Counted from the first letter of the stretch, positions 8,544 through 17,824 are shown. The stretch: DNA of 64,000 bases from Bacteroidota bacterium (GCA_023453665.1 JAEXTA010000065.1:1-64000); one strand, 5' to 3'. Made by a program: numbers and translations. The notes: generated from the letters alone by a model not told the origin.

Positions 8544-9062
8544 TTATTTTTGAATTAACTTCACCAACTCACTTATCCTTGCAAGATGATGATCATCATG
8601 CTCGGCGACAAATAAAAATAAATCCATTGTACGCATTGGTGTTTTTAATCTTGGATGAAGCGCGGAACGGAATACAAGTTCATCGTCAACGCCTTCAAGC
8701 ATTGATAAAGTTTTATGTCTTATGTTCCTGAAATCTTTTAACAGCTTCTTAACAGGAACTTCATTGTGATTTGCGTTGTGTGTTTTTGTATTCTGAAGAT
8801 CTGCCGCGGATAATTCCTGTTTACCCGCTATAAGTTCTTCGAGCCGCATTTGCCACAACGATTCAAGATCAGTTAAGTGTCCTATGTTTTCTTTTATTGA
8901 CCAGCTTCCATCAACTTTTGCTGTTAGTATTTCTGGGGGAATAGATTTGAGTTTTTCTTCAAGTCTAACCGGTGTTCCCCAAAGCCGTTCGATAATAGAC
9001 GGAAAAATATTTTGTGTTGAAGTGAAGTTAAATTTTCTCTCGAACCATTTGGTTTGAGACAT
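8544..9062 (-). CDS. DinB family protein
   Basis: 172 residues from the ATG at 9062 (MSQTKWFERKFNF). An upstream in-frame ATG would add 20 residues that have no family counterpart. The helical bundle of DinB/YfiT proteins is visible, with putative metal-binding histidines in the pattern IKENIGHLTDLE near residue 65, HNANHNE near 110 and EHDDHHLARI near the C-terminus. Members are metal-dependent enzymes, including thiol transferases, but the substrate here is unknown. The first 20 codons occur again at 9715-9774, upstream of the neighbouring gene. Confidence 0.82.
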   Translation of the reverse strand: MSQTKWFERKFNFTSTQNIFPSIIERLWGTPVRLEEKLKSIPPEILTAKVDGSWSIKENIGHLTDLESLWQMRLEELIAGKQELSAADLQNTKTHNANHNEVPVKKLLKDFRNIRHKTLSMLEGVDDELVFRSALHPRLKTPMRTMDLFLFVAEHDDHHLARISELVKLIQK

Positions 9063-9099
9063 TGGTTGCCTTAAATATGTAAAAATGACTATTGGGTGT

Positions 9100-9690
9100 T
9101 TATAAACTCCAGCTAAATCCAATTCCGAGTTTAATAATAGATTTTAAACTAGTTTCACTTCGCAATGAGGAATCAGTTAAATACGATTTATATCCTATTT
9201 GTGATTCTGTTATTGGAATTGAATAGAGCAGTTCTATAATTATTGTTTCATTCACGTTGAAACCAACACCTGTTCCAAGCAAGCTGATTCCTTTTGATGT
9301 CGTGCCTCCGCTGAATGAACTATGAGAGTTGTTTGAATGATAATTATAAAACGCGATTAAATTAATAAACTTATATATTTTATATTTTGAAAATATTCCG
9401 GCTTCAATACCGGAGTAATCATCGTAACCCAGATAACCCGATTTAACCCCGAGCAGTATTTCATCTGTAATATCAAAATCTAGTTTAATATAGAGACTGG
9501 TCGGCAGATAGGCTCCATGAACTGATGATTGATTGGATACAGTAATGTTGGTAATTCTATGTACTAATTCTGTGTTTGTATAATATTGAGTTGACTCAAC
9601 CTGAAATCCTAATTTCAGATTTTGAGCAGCCAACTCTCCGTAAGTAAAAATAGAGAAGAGAAACAATGGCACTAAATATTTTTGTCTCAT
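9100..9690 (-). CDS. Putative outer-membrane beta-barrel protein
   Basis: 196 residues from the ATG at 9690, which starts a clear signal peptide (MRQKYLVPLFLFSIFTYGELAAQ). The frame is open for 28 more codons upstream, but those codons belong to a DinB gene remnant and should not be part of this protein unless translated as a fusion. The mature chain has alternating strands and ends in IIKLGIGFSWSL, a final beta-strand typical of outer-membrane barrels. No specific family recognised. The gene lies between the complete DinB gene and a copy of that gene's 5' end. Confidence 0.65.
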   Translation of the reverse strand: MRQKYLVPLFLFSIFTYGELAAQNLKLGFQVESTQYYTNTELVHRITNITVSNQSSVHGAYLPTSLYIKLDFDITDEILLGVKSGYLGYDDYSGIEAGIFSKYKIYKFINLIAFYNYHSNNSHSSFSGGTTSKGISLLGTGVGFNVNETIIIELLYSIPITESQIGYKSYLTDSSLRSETSLKSIIKLGIGFSWSL

Positions 9691-9714
9691 CTGTTTTGCT
9701 TTCAAGAATCTCAA

Positions 9715-9774
9715 AAAAATATTTTGAGTTGAAGTGAAGTTAAACTTTCTTTCGAACCATTTGGTTTGGTGCAT
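9715..9774 (-). pseudogene. 5'-end remnant of a DinB gene, fused in frame to the next gene
   Basis: Reads MHQTKWFERKFNFTSTQNIF from an ATG at 9774, against MSQTKWFERKFNFTSTQNIF at the start of the intact DinB gene (9003-9062). 54 of 60 bases match. Apart from codon 2, the differences are synonymous (GAA/GAG, AAG/AAA, ACT/ACA). Beyond codon 20 the similarity stops, but the frame continues into the signal peptide of the barrel protein at 9690. Confidence 0.85.
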
Positions 9775-9834
9775 AATTATTTCCCAATAATATGATTTCT
9801 GAAATTATAATTTATATGAAAGTTTGAAACAATA

Positions 9835-10233
9835 TTAATCTAAAAAATAGTGACCTTGAATAAGTTGAAAATCTATGATGTACATTTTATCGCTTTCCAG
9901 CATTACATTATTTAATCGTACGTCTTCATATCCAATACATTTTACTTCAATATTATATACACCTGGGGTAATATTTAGTATTACATAATTGCCTTTTTCA
10001 TCTACTGAACCGCTAAATGAATATCCACCGACGGTGACAACCCCACTAACCAGAGGACTTTTATCTTCTTGATCAATAACTCGTCCAACCAATACAGCGT
10101 AGTTTTTGCTGTTTGCACCCCGATACGGACCTTCATAAATGCGTGTCACAGTAGATGGTGAACTGCAGTGAATGGAAATTATTGAAAACAATAGAACAAC
10201 AAAAAAAAAATTGTTTTTAAGTTTAACCAACAT
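9835..10233 (-). CDS. Lipoprotein with carboxypeptidase-regulatory-like domain
   Basis: 132 residues. Residues 1-23 are a lipoprotein signal ending IISIHC|SS. Residues about 45-125 fit a CarboxypepD_reg-like beta-sandwich: VGRVIDQEDKSPLVSGVVTVGG, SGSVDEKGNYVILNITPGVYNIEVKCIGYE, then VMLESDKMYIIDFQL. Such domains occur as plug-like or adaptor modules in Bacteroidota envelope proteins. Role unknown. Confidence 0.78.
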   Translation of the reverse strand: MLVKLKNNFFFVVLLFSIISIHCSSPSTVTRIYEGPYRGANSKNYAVLVGRVIDQEDKSPLVSGVVTVGGYSFSGSVDEKGNYVILNITPGVYNIEVKCIGYEDVRLNNVMLESDKMYIIDFQLIQGHYFLD

Positions 10234-10255
10234 GATTAATCCTCCATAATTTTAT

Positions 10256-11323
10256 CTATTTCGTCGGTTCCCAAATATATTCTCCACTATGATTTATATA
10301 TCCGAACTTTCCATCAACTTTTACCAAAGCAAGACCGTTACTGAATCCATAAGCATAATCATAAATCGGCTCAATGATAAACTGCCCGGCAGCATTTATA
10401 AATCCCCATTTGCCGTTATCTTTAATTGCGGCAAAACCCTCACTGAATCCGGACACTTCATCAAATTGCGGTTCAAGTACAAACTTACCTTGTGTGTTAA
10501 TGAATCCCCATTTACCTGATTGCTTTACAAGTGCAAGATCATCATTGAACGGGAATGCTGCTTCATAAACTGTGGGGATAATAATCGAATCGTTTGTATC
10601 AACATATCCCCAGCTTCCGTTTAATTTTACGGGCGCAAGTGAGTTTGAAAAATGTTTGACTGCTTCAAATCTTGGTTTAACTACTATTTTTCCTTTTTTA
10701 TCAATGAACCCTCTCCTGCCTTTAAGAGTTATGTTTGCATAACCTTCACAAAAATTTCCGGCATTTTCAAACTGAAGCGGGATAACCATTTCCCCATCAC
10801 GATTTATATAACCGTACTTATCAGACACAACAAGGAATAAGAATTTTTCAATCACTTCAACCCATGCAAGTCCTTCAGAAAAGTCACCGGCATTGTCATA
10901 CTCAGCCTGAATAACAGGATTGAAAGATGTGTCGATAAATCCCCAGAGAGAATTTGTAAAAACACCTTTACCATTTTTCAGCACGCGGGCTCTTTCATCA
11001 TAAAACAAACCGGCTTCACTAAAACCGGAAAGGAATCCGGTTATACTTGTAAACTCACCTTTGGTATTGATGTAACCGTTATCCTCAACTATTGGTGCTT
11101 TTTTGTTTACACCGGAATCTATCTCTCCAATTTTTACATACGCAATTCCGCTGTTAAAGTTTGAAGCTTGTAAATACTGGGGTTCGATTACAATTGTCCC
11201 GGTTTCATTTATATATCCCCATTTGCCGTTTTGAACAACAGGAAAAAGTTTTTCCTGGCTGATGGCAAGTGAACTAAATTCTAAAAAAAATATTAAAAAA
11301 AGGAGAGAAAAAATTTTATTCAT
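10256..11323 (-). CDS. WG-repeat exported protein
   Basis: 355 residues: a signal peptide (about 1-22, LFLIFFLEFSSLAISQ), then about eight WG repeats filling the chain. Each repeat reads approximately KWGYIN.xG.xIxPxYxxAxxFSxGLAxVKxxG; clear copies begin near residues 33, 125, 169, 203, 236, 268, 300 and 333. WG (KWG) repeat proteins are surface or periplasmic proteins whose molecular role is not known. The gene stands alone, with intergenic sequence on both sides. Confidence 0.88.
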   Translation of the reverse strand: MNKIFSLLFLIFFLEFSSLAISQEKLFPVVQNGKWGYINETGTIVIEPQYLQASNFNSGIAYVKIGEIDSGVNKKAPIVEDNGYINTKGEFTSITGFLSGFSEAGLFYDERARVLKNGKGVFTNSLWGFIDTSFNPVIQAEYDNAGDFSEGLAWVEVIEKFLFLVVSDKYGYINRDGEMVIPLQFENAGNFCEGYANITLKGRRGFIDKKGKIVVKPRFEAVKHFSNSLAPVKLNGSWGYVDTNDSIIIPTVYEAAFPFNDDLALVKQSGKWGFINTQGKFVLEPQFDEVSGFSEGFAAIKDNGKWGFINAAGQFIIEPIYDYAYGFSNGLALVKVDGKFGYINHSGEYIWEPTK

Positions 11324-11501
11324 TTGAACATCCCTTCATAGCCCGATGCAATGCCTATCAACAGTACCATTATGTATGTATTCCCCAATGAGTAATTATT
11401 TAAATGTGCGTTTCCAAATTACTTAAAACACTTTTAATTAGCGCGATAACAATTAAACTTAACCCGGAACCCAGCCAACACCTACATTCCAGAAAACAGT
11501 T

Positions 11502-12302
11502 TCATTTCTCTTGCTTTCTTTTTTTGATCGATTCTAAAATTCTCATTGCGTATTCGCAAAATTTGCTAGCATAATCCTTAGCTAATACACTTAGCACAGG
11601 GATAGCTTCATCGGGGTAATACGAAGTTATATTGAAAAGAGCCTTCCAGATTAATTCATCATTCTTTTCCTGTGTTTCAAAAGGAGCTATCTCACCTTTA
11701 ATTATCTTGATTAAAAAATCTGCCCCCGAAGCTCTTAACGCAATGTCATCATACCTTGCTACCTCAGCATCTTCTAAATTAATCTTTGCTTTACCGATAT
11801 TTGATGTAACTATATCGGTGTTAAAAAATCTATATCGCGCATCATATTCTTCCCCGTCATTCAAAATTAATGGTTCTATTAAAGTAAATTCATGGGGACG
11901 TATTCCATAGCTATACAAAAAGGGTCGGCACGAACTGAAATGAAAATAAGACTCACTTCTCCTCCATATACTGTCTGAATCTTTGAACTCCTGTTGAAGT
12001 AATTCCATCTTTTGACTATCGTATTCAAAACTTTGTGCGGTGTTATTAACTATATAAATCGGAATTAGGTTGTTTGATATATTTTCATAATCAGCATGCA
12101 AGTACATAATATCTTTGTAAATGGGTATATGCGCAGGAAGTTCACTTATCGGTTTTGAATCCCAATACTTAGTTTCATCAAATTTAGGAGAGGTTATATA
12201 AACCGTATCGGTTGAATACTCCTGGCAATAAATCAGAACAGGAAAAAACAGACCTATAATTATTCCAAAGCAAAAATGTGATGATTTTATTTTGGTCTTC
12301 AT
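11502..12302 (-). CDS. Exported hypothetical protein
   Basis: 266 residues with a signal peptide (about 1-27, FCFGIIIGLFFPVLIYCQ). No family recognised. The C-terminal 60 residues (LIWKALFNITSYYPDEAIPVLSVLAKDYASKF, then AMRILESIKKRK) have the look of a HEAT-like helical repeat. The 178 bases downstream of its stop and 240 upstream of its start hold no gene; the upstream region contains the 63-bp repeat at 12413-12475. Confidence 0.6.
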   Translation of the reverse strand: MKTKIKSSHFCFGIIIGLFFPVLIYCQEYSTDTVYITSPKFDETKYWDSKPISELPAHIPIYKDIMYLHADYENISNNLIPIYIVNNTAQSFEYDSQKMELLQQEFKDSDSIWRRSESYFHFSSCRPFLYSYGIRPHEFTLIEPLILNDGEEYDARYRFFNTDIVTSNIGKAKINLEDAEVARYDDIALRASGADFLIKIIKGEIAPFETQEKNDELIWKALFNITSYYPDEAIPVLSVLAKDYASKFCEYAMRILESIKKRKQEK

Positions 12303-12412
12303 AATTTTATTTCCATTAAAAGTAGTTGATCTCAGATAGGTTGCGACAGGGGCAGGGGGTATTTAATAAAATACGATATGGAGCAATATTCATTTTGCAG
12401 CAGCCCATTAAA

Positions 12413-12475
12413 TTTCCCGCTAAATATTTAACACCAACTTAGGCGAAACAAATTTTTAAGTCAAACTAAAAATGT
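12413..12475. repeat. 63-bp direct repeat, left copy
   Basis: Begins TTTCCCGCTAAATATTTAAC and ends AAACTAAAAATGT. It matches 13652-13714 at 61 of 63 positions in the same orientation. The pair brackets a single gene (12543-13448). Neither copy overlaps a coding region. Confidence 0.9.
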
Positions 12476-12542
12476 GTTTCATATATATTCTTCCTTCTTA
12501 ATACATGGTTGGTAATACGTATTGAAGTTTCAACTCTACAGG

Positions 12543-13448
12543 TTACTTAATTAAAACTAATTTCTTTGTATCTGTAAAATCTCCTGCTTGCATTTTATAA
12601 AAATATATACCACTTGAAAGATTACTTCCATCAAACTCAACCTCATAATTTCCAATTGTTTTTTGTTCATTAACCAGGGTCGCGATTTCTTTACCAATCA
12701 AATCATAAACTTTAATTATAACGAAATTTGTTTGTGGAATTGAATAACTGATTTTTGTTTTAGGATTAAATGGATTTGGATAATTTTGAGAAAGTTTAAA
12801 ACTATTGATAGATTTTATTTGATCAACGGCAGACGTTACTGCAGTATCCCCATAAATAATTCCATTAATTATAGCGCCTCTAATTTTCTCCAATACTGTA
12901 TCTCTTTGATCCCAGTCGGTATGCGAGAAGTGAATTTCAGCAATTCCAAAATTATATGCTGTTACATAAGATATCTTCCAAACATCCCCATGAATCGGCC
13001 AATCAATAATTGTTTCTTGTGCTGCCCTATTTTGTATATTTAAAAAATCCAGATCAAATAATTTTACTGTCACATAATAATTCATGGGACCCCCATGCCA
13101 TGTTGTATCATTATGTATTATCGCGTCATACTTAACTTCCTGAATATCAACAAAATATTGGGGATTATAAATGTAAAATTTATTTGAATCAGCACTCCAG
13201 TATTCGTCATGTACTGTTGAATTGTCAGATACTCTAACCTTATAACAATTAACGGTGCCATATTGTATGCTTGTGAAAATTGTATCTTTTAGCACCTCAT
13301 ATTCTTTTAAATGATTGGTTGAATCTTGCCATGTTATTTTAGTGGTATTAAATATCCACTTGTTACCAACAGCTAACGGAACTACCTCCTGAGAATATGC
13401 CTGTGAAATCGTCAGAGTTGCAAATATAAAAACTAGCTTTAGGTTCAT
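12543..13448 (-). CDS. Secreted protein with T9SS type A sorting domain
   Basis: 301 residues. Signal peptide MNLKLVFIFATLTISQAYSQ; central region about 20-215 of unknown family, rich in Trp, Tyr and Asp (VGNKWIFNTTKITWQD), resembling the lipoprotein at 34337-35180 in its NKWIF/NEWTI opening; C-terminal sorting domain from about residue 222 (FKLSQNYPNPFNPKTKIS). Expected to be exported by T9SS and surface-attached or released. It lies exactly between two copies of a 63-bp direct repeat, so it may have been inserted as a unit. Confidence 0.8.
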   Translation of the reverse strand: MNLKLVFIFATLTISQAYSQEVVPLAVGNKWIFNTTKITWQDSTNHLKEYEVLKDTIFTSIQYGTVNCYKVRVSDNSTVHDEYWSADSNKFYIYNPQYFVDIQEVKYDAIIHNDTTWHGGPMNYYVTVKLFDLDFLNIQNRAAQETIIDWPIHGDVWKISYVTAYNFGIAEIHFSHTDWDQRDTVLEKIRGAIINGIIYGDTAVTSAVDQIKSINSFKLSQNYPNPFNPKTKISYSIPQTNFVIIKVYDLIGKEIATLVNEQKTIGNYEVEFDGSNLSSGIYFYKMQAGDFTDTKKLVLIK

Positions 13449-13651
13449 AGTTAAATCCTCAAAAAATCATTTCAAAAACTTATTTATTCTTCTTTATCTG
13501 ATAATAAACGAAAATCCTTTTAATCAAATCTACATCGAGGCTATTGCAAGACAAATAAAAACTGAAACAAAAGCATTGAGGCGTCAAACAGCATAGCCAC
13601 TGTATGTAACTATTTGGAGGACTATATGATAAGTAATAACCTGCCACGAAT

Positions 13652-13714
13652 TTTCCCGCTAAATATTTAACATCAACTTAGGCTAAACAAATTTTTAAGT
13701 CAAACTAAAAATGT
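13652..13714. repeat. 63-bp direct repeat, right copy
   Basis: Second copy of the repeat at 12413-12475, two mismatches in 63 bases, same orientation. It lies 204 bases upstream of the start of the gene it brackets. Confidence 0.9.
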
Positions 13715-13762
13715 ATGTGGTATGTTGTAAGTAGTTTGTTGCTAAAAAAAACAAATTGTTTT

Positions 13763-13801
13763 ATCCGGGATCCGGTATCCAACAACCAGTATCCAGCATC
13801 C
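13763..13801. repeat. Short degenerate GTATCC/GCATCC repeat
   Basis: Four degenerate units built on ATCC (ATCCGGG, ATCCGGTATCC, CAGTATCC, CAGCATCC) just outside the stop of radA. It looks like simple intergenic repeat DNA, with no assigned role. The rest of the gap 13449-13812 holds only the 63-bp repeat. Confidence 0.4.
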
Positions 13802-13812
13802 TGAGACAAGCA

Positions 13813-15162
13813 TCAGCCCCCGAAGCAATTACTAATCGCATCAACAAGATTTTCAACGGCGATTATTTTTATATCATTCTTCTTCAACCCCGCCACATTA
13901 TTCTGCGGAATAATTATCCGCTTAAACCCAAGCTTCGCCGCTTCCTGAATTCGCTTTTCGATGTTGCTTACGCTGCGTACTTCTCCGCCCAATCCAACTT
14001 CACCAATAACGACTGTGTTATTATCCGCAACTTTATCCAAAAGATTAGAAGCGATACTGCAGCAAACAGCAAGATCAATCGCAGGTTCAAAAATCTTTAC
14101 TCCGCCAGCCATATTGAGAAAAACATTATTTGCAGATAACCGGTAACCGCATCTCTTCTCAAGTACGGCAAGTAGAATTGATAGTCTTCTGTAATCAAAT
14201 CCCGTTGCAACTCTTTGCGGGTTTCCAAAGTTTGAAGGCGTAACAAGTGCCTGCACTTCAAGCAGTATCGGTCGTGTGCCTTCCATACTTGCGGTTATAA
14301 CCGAGCCGGATGTATTGCGGTCACGTTCGCTTAAAAATAATTCGCTTGGATTTGTTACTTCTCTCAATCCGTTTTCACGCATCTCAAACACGCCAATTTC
14401 ATTTGTACTGCCGAACCTGTTTTTCTGTGCGCGCAAAATTCTGAATGAGTGATGTGACTCACCTTCAAACTGAATCACCGCATCAACAATGTGTTCAAGA
14501 ATTTTTGGTCCCGCGATTGTTCCTTCTTTTGTAACGTGCCCGATGATGATAACGGAAAATCCTTTCTTCTTTGCTTCTTCCATAAACAATGAAGTTGATT
14601 CGCGTATTTGTGTAATTGTTCCGGCAGAGTTCTGCATATCGCTTCTCTGCATCGTCTGTATTGAATCAACGATTACTACGGCAGGTTCAATTTCATTTAT
14701 TGCAGAGATGATAGGATTAAGATCAGTCTCGGCAATTATATAAATATCATCCGAAGTAATTTTTAATCTTGATGAGCGAAGTTTAATCTGCTTTAAAGAT
14801 TCTTCGCCTGTTACATATAGGACTTTGTTCTTAATTGTCGCGGCAGTCTGTAATGCGAGTGTTGATTTACCGATTCCGGGATCACCAGCAAGAAGTATAA
14901 CCGAGCCGGGCATAATACCACCGCCGAGTACGCGGTCAAATTCGTTGATACCTGTTTTTATTCTGTCTTCTTCAGCGGCGGAGATTTCATTTATCTTCTT
15001 AGCTGTGAATGGAGATTTTGTTCTCGCAGACTTGTTCTTTGCTGGTTCAATTATTTCTTCGGTGAAAGAATTCCATGAATCACATTCAGGACATTTACCA
15101 ATCCACCGCAGCGATTCATATCCGCAGTTAGAACAGATATATTTTATTTTTGGTTTAGCCAT
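13813..15162 (-). CDS. radA: DNA repair protein RadA
   Basis: 449 residues, normal length. N-terminal zinc finger C10-x2-C13-x10-C24-x2-C27; Walker A GDPGIGKST at 93-101; Walker B region VVIVDSIQTM; the RadA-specific KNRFG motif in RAQKNRFGSTNEIGVF; C-terminal Lon-like domain with GGVKIFEPAIDLAVCCSIASN and GEVGLGGEVRSV. RadA is a RecA-like ATPase that extends heteroduplex by branch migration during recombination and repair. It follows alaS in the same direction, separated by 82 bases that carry a palindromic repeat. Confidence 0.97.
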   Translation of the reverse strand: MAKPKIKYICSNCGYESLRWIGKCPECDSWNSFTEEIIEPAKNKSARTKSPFTAKKINEISAAEEDRIKTGINEFDRVLGGGIMPGSVILLAGDPGIGKSTLALQTAATIKNKVLYVTGEESLKQIKLRSSRLKITSDDIYIIAETDLNPIISAINEIEPAVVIVDSIQTMQRSDMQNSAGTITQIRESTSLFMEEAKKKGFSVIIIGHVTKEGTIAGPKILEHIVDAVIQFEGESHHSFRILRAQKNRFGSTNEIGVFEMRENGLREVTNPSELFLSERDRNTSGSVITASMEGTRPILLEVQALVTPSNFGNPQRVATGFDYRRLSILLAVLEKRCGYRLSANNVFLNMAGGVKIFEPAIDLAVCCSIASNLLDKVADNNTVVIGEVGLGGEVRSVSNIEKRIQEAAKLGFKRIIIPQNNVAGLKKNDIKIIAVENLVDAISNCFGG

Positions 15163-15185
15163 GATTGGTTATTGACTTAAATAAT

Positions 15186-15240
15186 TCTCTGTGCCTCTGT
15201 GGTAAAAAAAGATAACCACAGAGACACGGAGTCACAGAGA
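15186..15240. repeat. CTCTGTG palindromic repeat between alaS and radA
   Basis: TCTCTGTG followed by CCTCTGTGGT (15186-15203), an A-rich centre, then ACCACAGAG, ACACGGAG and TCACAGAGA (to 15240). The right arm carries an extra 8-base unit relative to the left. The structure could form a strong hairpin directly after the alaS stop codon and may act as a terminator or processing site, but there is no clean T-run. Confidence 0.65.
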
Positions 15241-15244
15241 TCAA

Positions 15245-17824
15245 TTATAGAAATTTTTTCACAATCTCTTCAACACTTGATAATGCTGATGATATTTGTT
15301 CTACATCCTTACCGCCGGCAGTTGCAAGATGCGGTCGTCCGCCGCCCCCGCCGCCGACAAGTTTTGCAAGTTCACCGACAATTTTTCCGGCACTGAGTTT
15401 TTTTTCTTTTATAAGGTCATCACTTACAACACAAACTATTCCGGCTTTGCCCTCTGGTTCGGCAAACAAAACACCGACACCGCTTTTAATACGGTTGCGC
15501 AATTCATCACCGAATGATTTCAATTCATCCATCGTATCAGCGTTTATCTTTCCTTTATAAACTTTGATCGAATCAACTTCAGAAAATTTTGAAAGCACGG
15601 GCTCAACCTGGTTGAGCTTCCCGGCCATCTTAAGTTCGGAGATTTCTTTCTCAAGTTTTTTCCTTGCATCGGTTAATTCTGCAATCTTTTCTTCGGAGTT
15701 TTTAAGAAGATTAAGTTGAGAGAAAATATACTGCTCAACACCAAGTCCTGTTACGGCTTCAATTCTTCTTACGCCGCTCGCGATTGATGATTCACTAACG
15801 ATTTTAAACAAACCGATCTGTGAAGAATTTTTTACGTGAGTTCCGCCGCAGAATTCCATACTGAAATCACCAAACTGAACAACATTAACTTTATCACCGT
15901 ACTTATCACCGAAGAACATTAACGCGCCCATCTTCTTTGCGGTATCAAATGGGATATTGCGGTGATGCTGTAGTTCAATATTATTTCGCAGTTCTTCATT
16001 TACAAGTGCTTCAATATCTCTGATTTCAATTTCGCTTAACTTTGAAAAGTGAGTGAAGTCGAAACGAAGTCTGTCCGGACCAACATACGACCCAGCCTGG
16101 TGAACGTGTGTTCCAAGAATTTTTCTTAAAGCAGCATGAAGAAAATGAGTCGCGGTATGATTACGCATTATATCCCATCTTCGTTTTTCATCAACCAGAG
16201 CAAGTACAGAATCGCCCGGCTTTATAAGACTGTTCTGTTCGTTATCTATAACGTGAATGGTTTTATTGTCAGTCTTTGTAACATCAACAACAGGCAGAGA
16301 ATTTGAATGAACCGAAATTACACCAAGATCATCGATCTGTCCGCCGGCTTCAACATAAAAGGGAGTTTTGTCTAGAATGATAAGATCTTTCCCGTTATCT
16401 TTTTTATGACCGATAATTTTTGATGATGATTTTAATTCATCATAACCCGTGAAAACAGAGTGTGTGTCTTTCTCAAATGTAAAATCATTTAGGTTATCAA
16501 GATTGATATTGACCGAAGCAAATTTTTCTTTAGAAGCATCGCGTCCGCGTTGTTTTTGTTCTTCCATTAATTTATTGAAGCCGTCTTCATCAATAGTAAA
16601 ACCTTTTTCACGAGCCATTACATTTGTAAGATCAACAGGGAAACCGAATGTATCGTAAAGTTTAAAAACATCATTTCCGGAAATTACTTTTGAGCCTTTC
16701 ATATTCTGAACAACAGAATCAAAAAGCTCAATACCTCTGTCGAGAGTAACATTAAAACTTTCCTCTTCAGCTTTAATAACTTTCTCAACATACTTCTGCT
16801 TTTCTGCGAGTTCAGGAAAAACATTTCCCATATTCTTAACAAGTGTATAAACAAGTTTATTAAGAAATGGTTTGTTCAGATTTAATTTTCTCCCGTAGCG
16901 AGCGGCTCTTCTTAAAATTCTGCGAAGCACATATCCGCGACCATCATTGCCGGGAACAGCGCCATCAGCAATTGCAAATGATAATGTTCTTATGTGATCT
17001 GCAATAACACGCATTGCAATTTTATCTTCTTCTTTTTCATAAGCGGTGTTAGAGATTTTTGAAATCTCATTTATCATCGGCATAAAAACATCAGTGTCAT
17101 AGTTAGAACTTTTTTTCTGAAGTACAGCGCACACTCTTTCAAAGCCCATTCCCGTATCAACATGTTTTGCGGGAAGGTCATGAAGTTTTCCGTTTTCATC
17201 TCGGTTATACTGAATGAAAACCAGGTTCCATATTTCAATACATTCAGGAACCCCGGCGTTTACATATTTAGGATTATCATAATCATCACTGAGATTTATG
17301 TGAATCTCCGAGCAGGGACCGCACGGACCCGTTTCACCCATCTCCCAGAAATTATCTTTCTCATCAAAACGTAAAATGTGATTTGGATTTATATCGGTTT
17401 TCTTTTTCCATAACTCAAATGCTTCGTCATCTGTTCTGTAAACTGTTGCCCAGATTCTTTCCTTTGGAAGTTTCCATACGTCTGTGAGTAATTCCCATGC
17501 CCATTCAATTGCTTCCGATTTATAATAATCACCGAATGACCAGTTGCCGAGCATTTCAAAAAATGTGTGGTGATATGTATCGTGACCGACTTCTTCTAGG
17601 TCGTTGTGTTTGCCGCTGACACGGATACATTTTTGTGTGTCCGCTGCGCGCTTGTATTCGCGGGTTCCTTTGCCGAGGAATACATCTTTGAACTGGTTCA
17701 TTCCTGCATTGGTAAATAATAATGTCGGGTCATCGAATGGAACTACCGGTGAACTGGGTACGATTCTATGTTCTTTTGATTTGAAAAAATCTAAAAATTG
17801 CTGCCTTATTTCTGTTGATGTCAT
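15245..17824 (-). CDS. alaS: Alanine--tRNA ligase
   Basis: 859 residues, normal length for bacterial AlaRS, which attaches alanine to tRNA-Ala. The aminoacylation core opens FLDFFKSKEHRIVPSSPVVP with GNWSFGDYY and the editing domain carries HTATHFLHAALR and FCGGTHVKNSSQIG, the zinc-binding histidines and cysteine of the mischarged-tRNA editing site. The glycine-rich C-Ala tail GGGGGGRPHLATAGG closes the protein. Start at the ATG 17824 gives the expected N-terminus MTSTEIRQQFLDFF. Confidence 0.97.
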   Translation of the reverse strand: MTSTEIRQQFLDFFKSKEHRIVPSSPVVPFDDPTLLFTNAGMNQFKDVFLGKGTREYKRAADTQKCIRVSGKHNDLEEVGHDTYHHTFFEMLGNWSFGDYYKSEAIEWAWELLTDVWKLPKERIWATVYRTDDEAFELWKKKTDINPNHILRFDEKDNFWEMGETGPCGPCSEIHINLSDDYDNPKYVNAGVPECIEIWNLVFIQYNRDENGKLHDLPAKHVDTGMGFERVCAVLQKKSSNYDTDVFMPMINEISKISNTAYEKEEDKIAMRVIADHIRTLSFAIADGAVPGNDGRGYVLRRILRRAARYGRKLNLNKPFLNKLVYTLVKNMGNVFPELAEKQKYVEKVIKAEEESFNVTLDRGIELFDSVVQNMKGSKVISGNDVFKLYDTFGFPVDLTNVMAREKGFTIDEDGFNKLMEEQKQRGRDASKEKFASVNINLDNLNDFTFEKDTHSVFTGYDELKSSSKIIGHKKDNGKDLIILDKTPFYVEAGGQIDDLGVISVHSNSLPVVDVTKTDNKTIHVIDNEQNSLIKPGDSVLALVDEKRRWDIMRNHTATHFLHAALRKILGTHVHQAGSYVGPDRLRFDFTHFSKLSEIEIRDIEALVNEELRNNIELQHHRNIPFDTAKKMGALMFFGDKYGDKVNVVQFGDFSMEFCGGTHVKNSSQIGLFKIVSESSIASGVRRIEAVTGLGVEQYIFSQLNLLKNSEEKIAELTDARKKLEKEISELKMAGKLNQVEPVLSKFSEVDSIKVYKGKINADTMDELKSFGDELRNRIKSGVGVLFAEPEGKAGIVCVVSDDLIKEKKLSAGKIVGELAKLVGGGGGGRPHLATAGGKDVEQISSALSSVEEIVKKFL

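Noticed and set aside
12413..13714. Integron attC sites around a gene cassette
   Set aside because: I could not fold the 63-bp repeats into the paired R/L boxes of attC, and no integrase is in the window.
13756..14139. Plus-strand open frame across the 3' end of radA
   Set aside because: It lies opposite the conserved C-terminal coding sequence of radA and has no signal or motif of its own.
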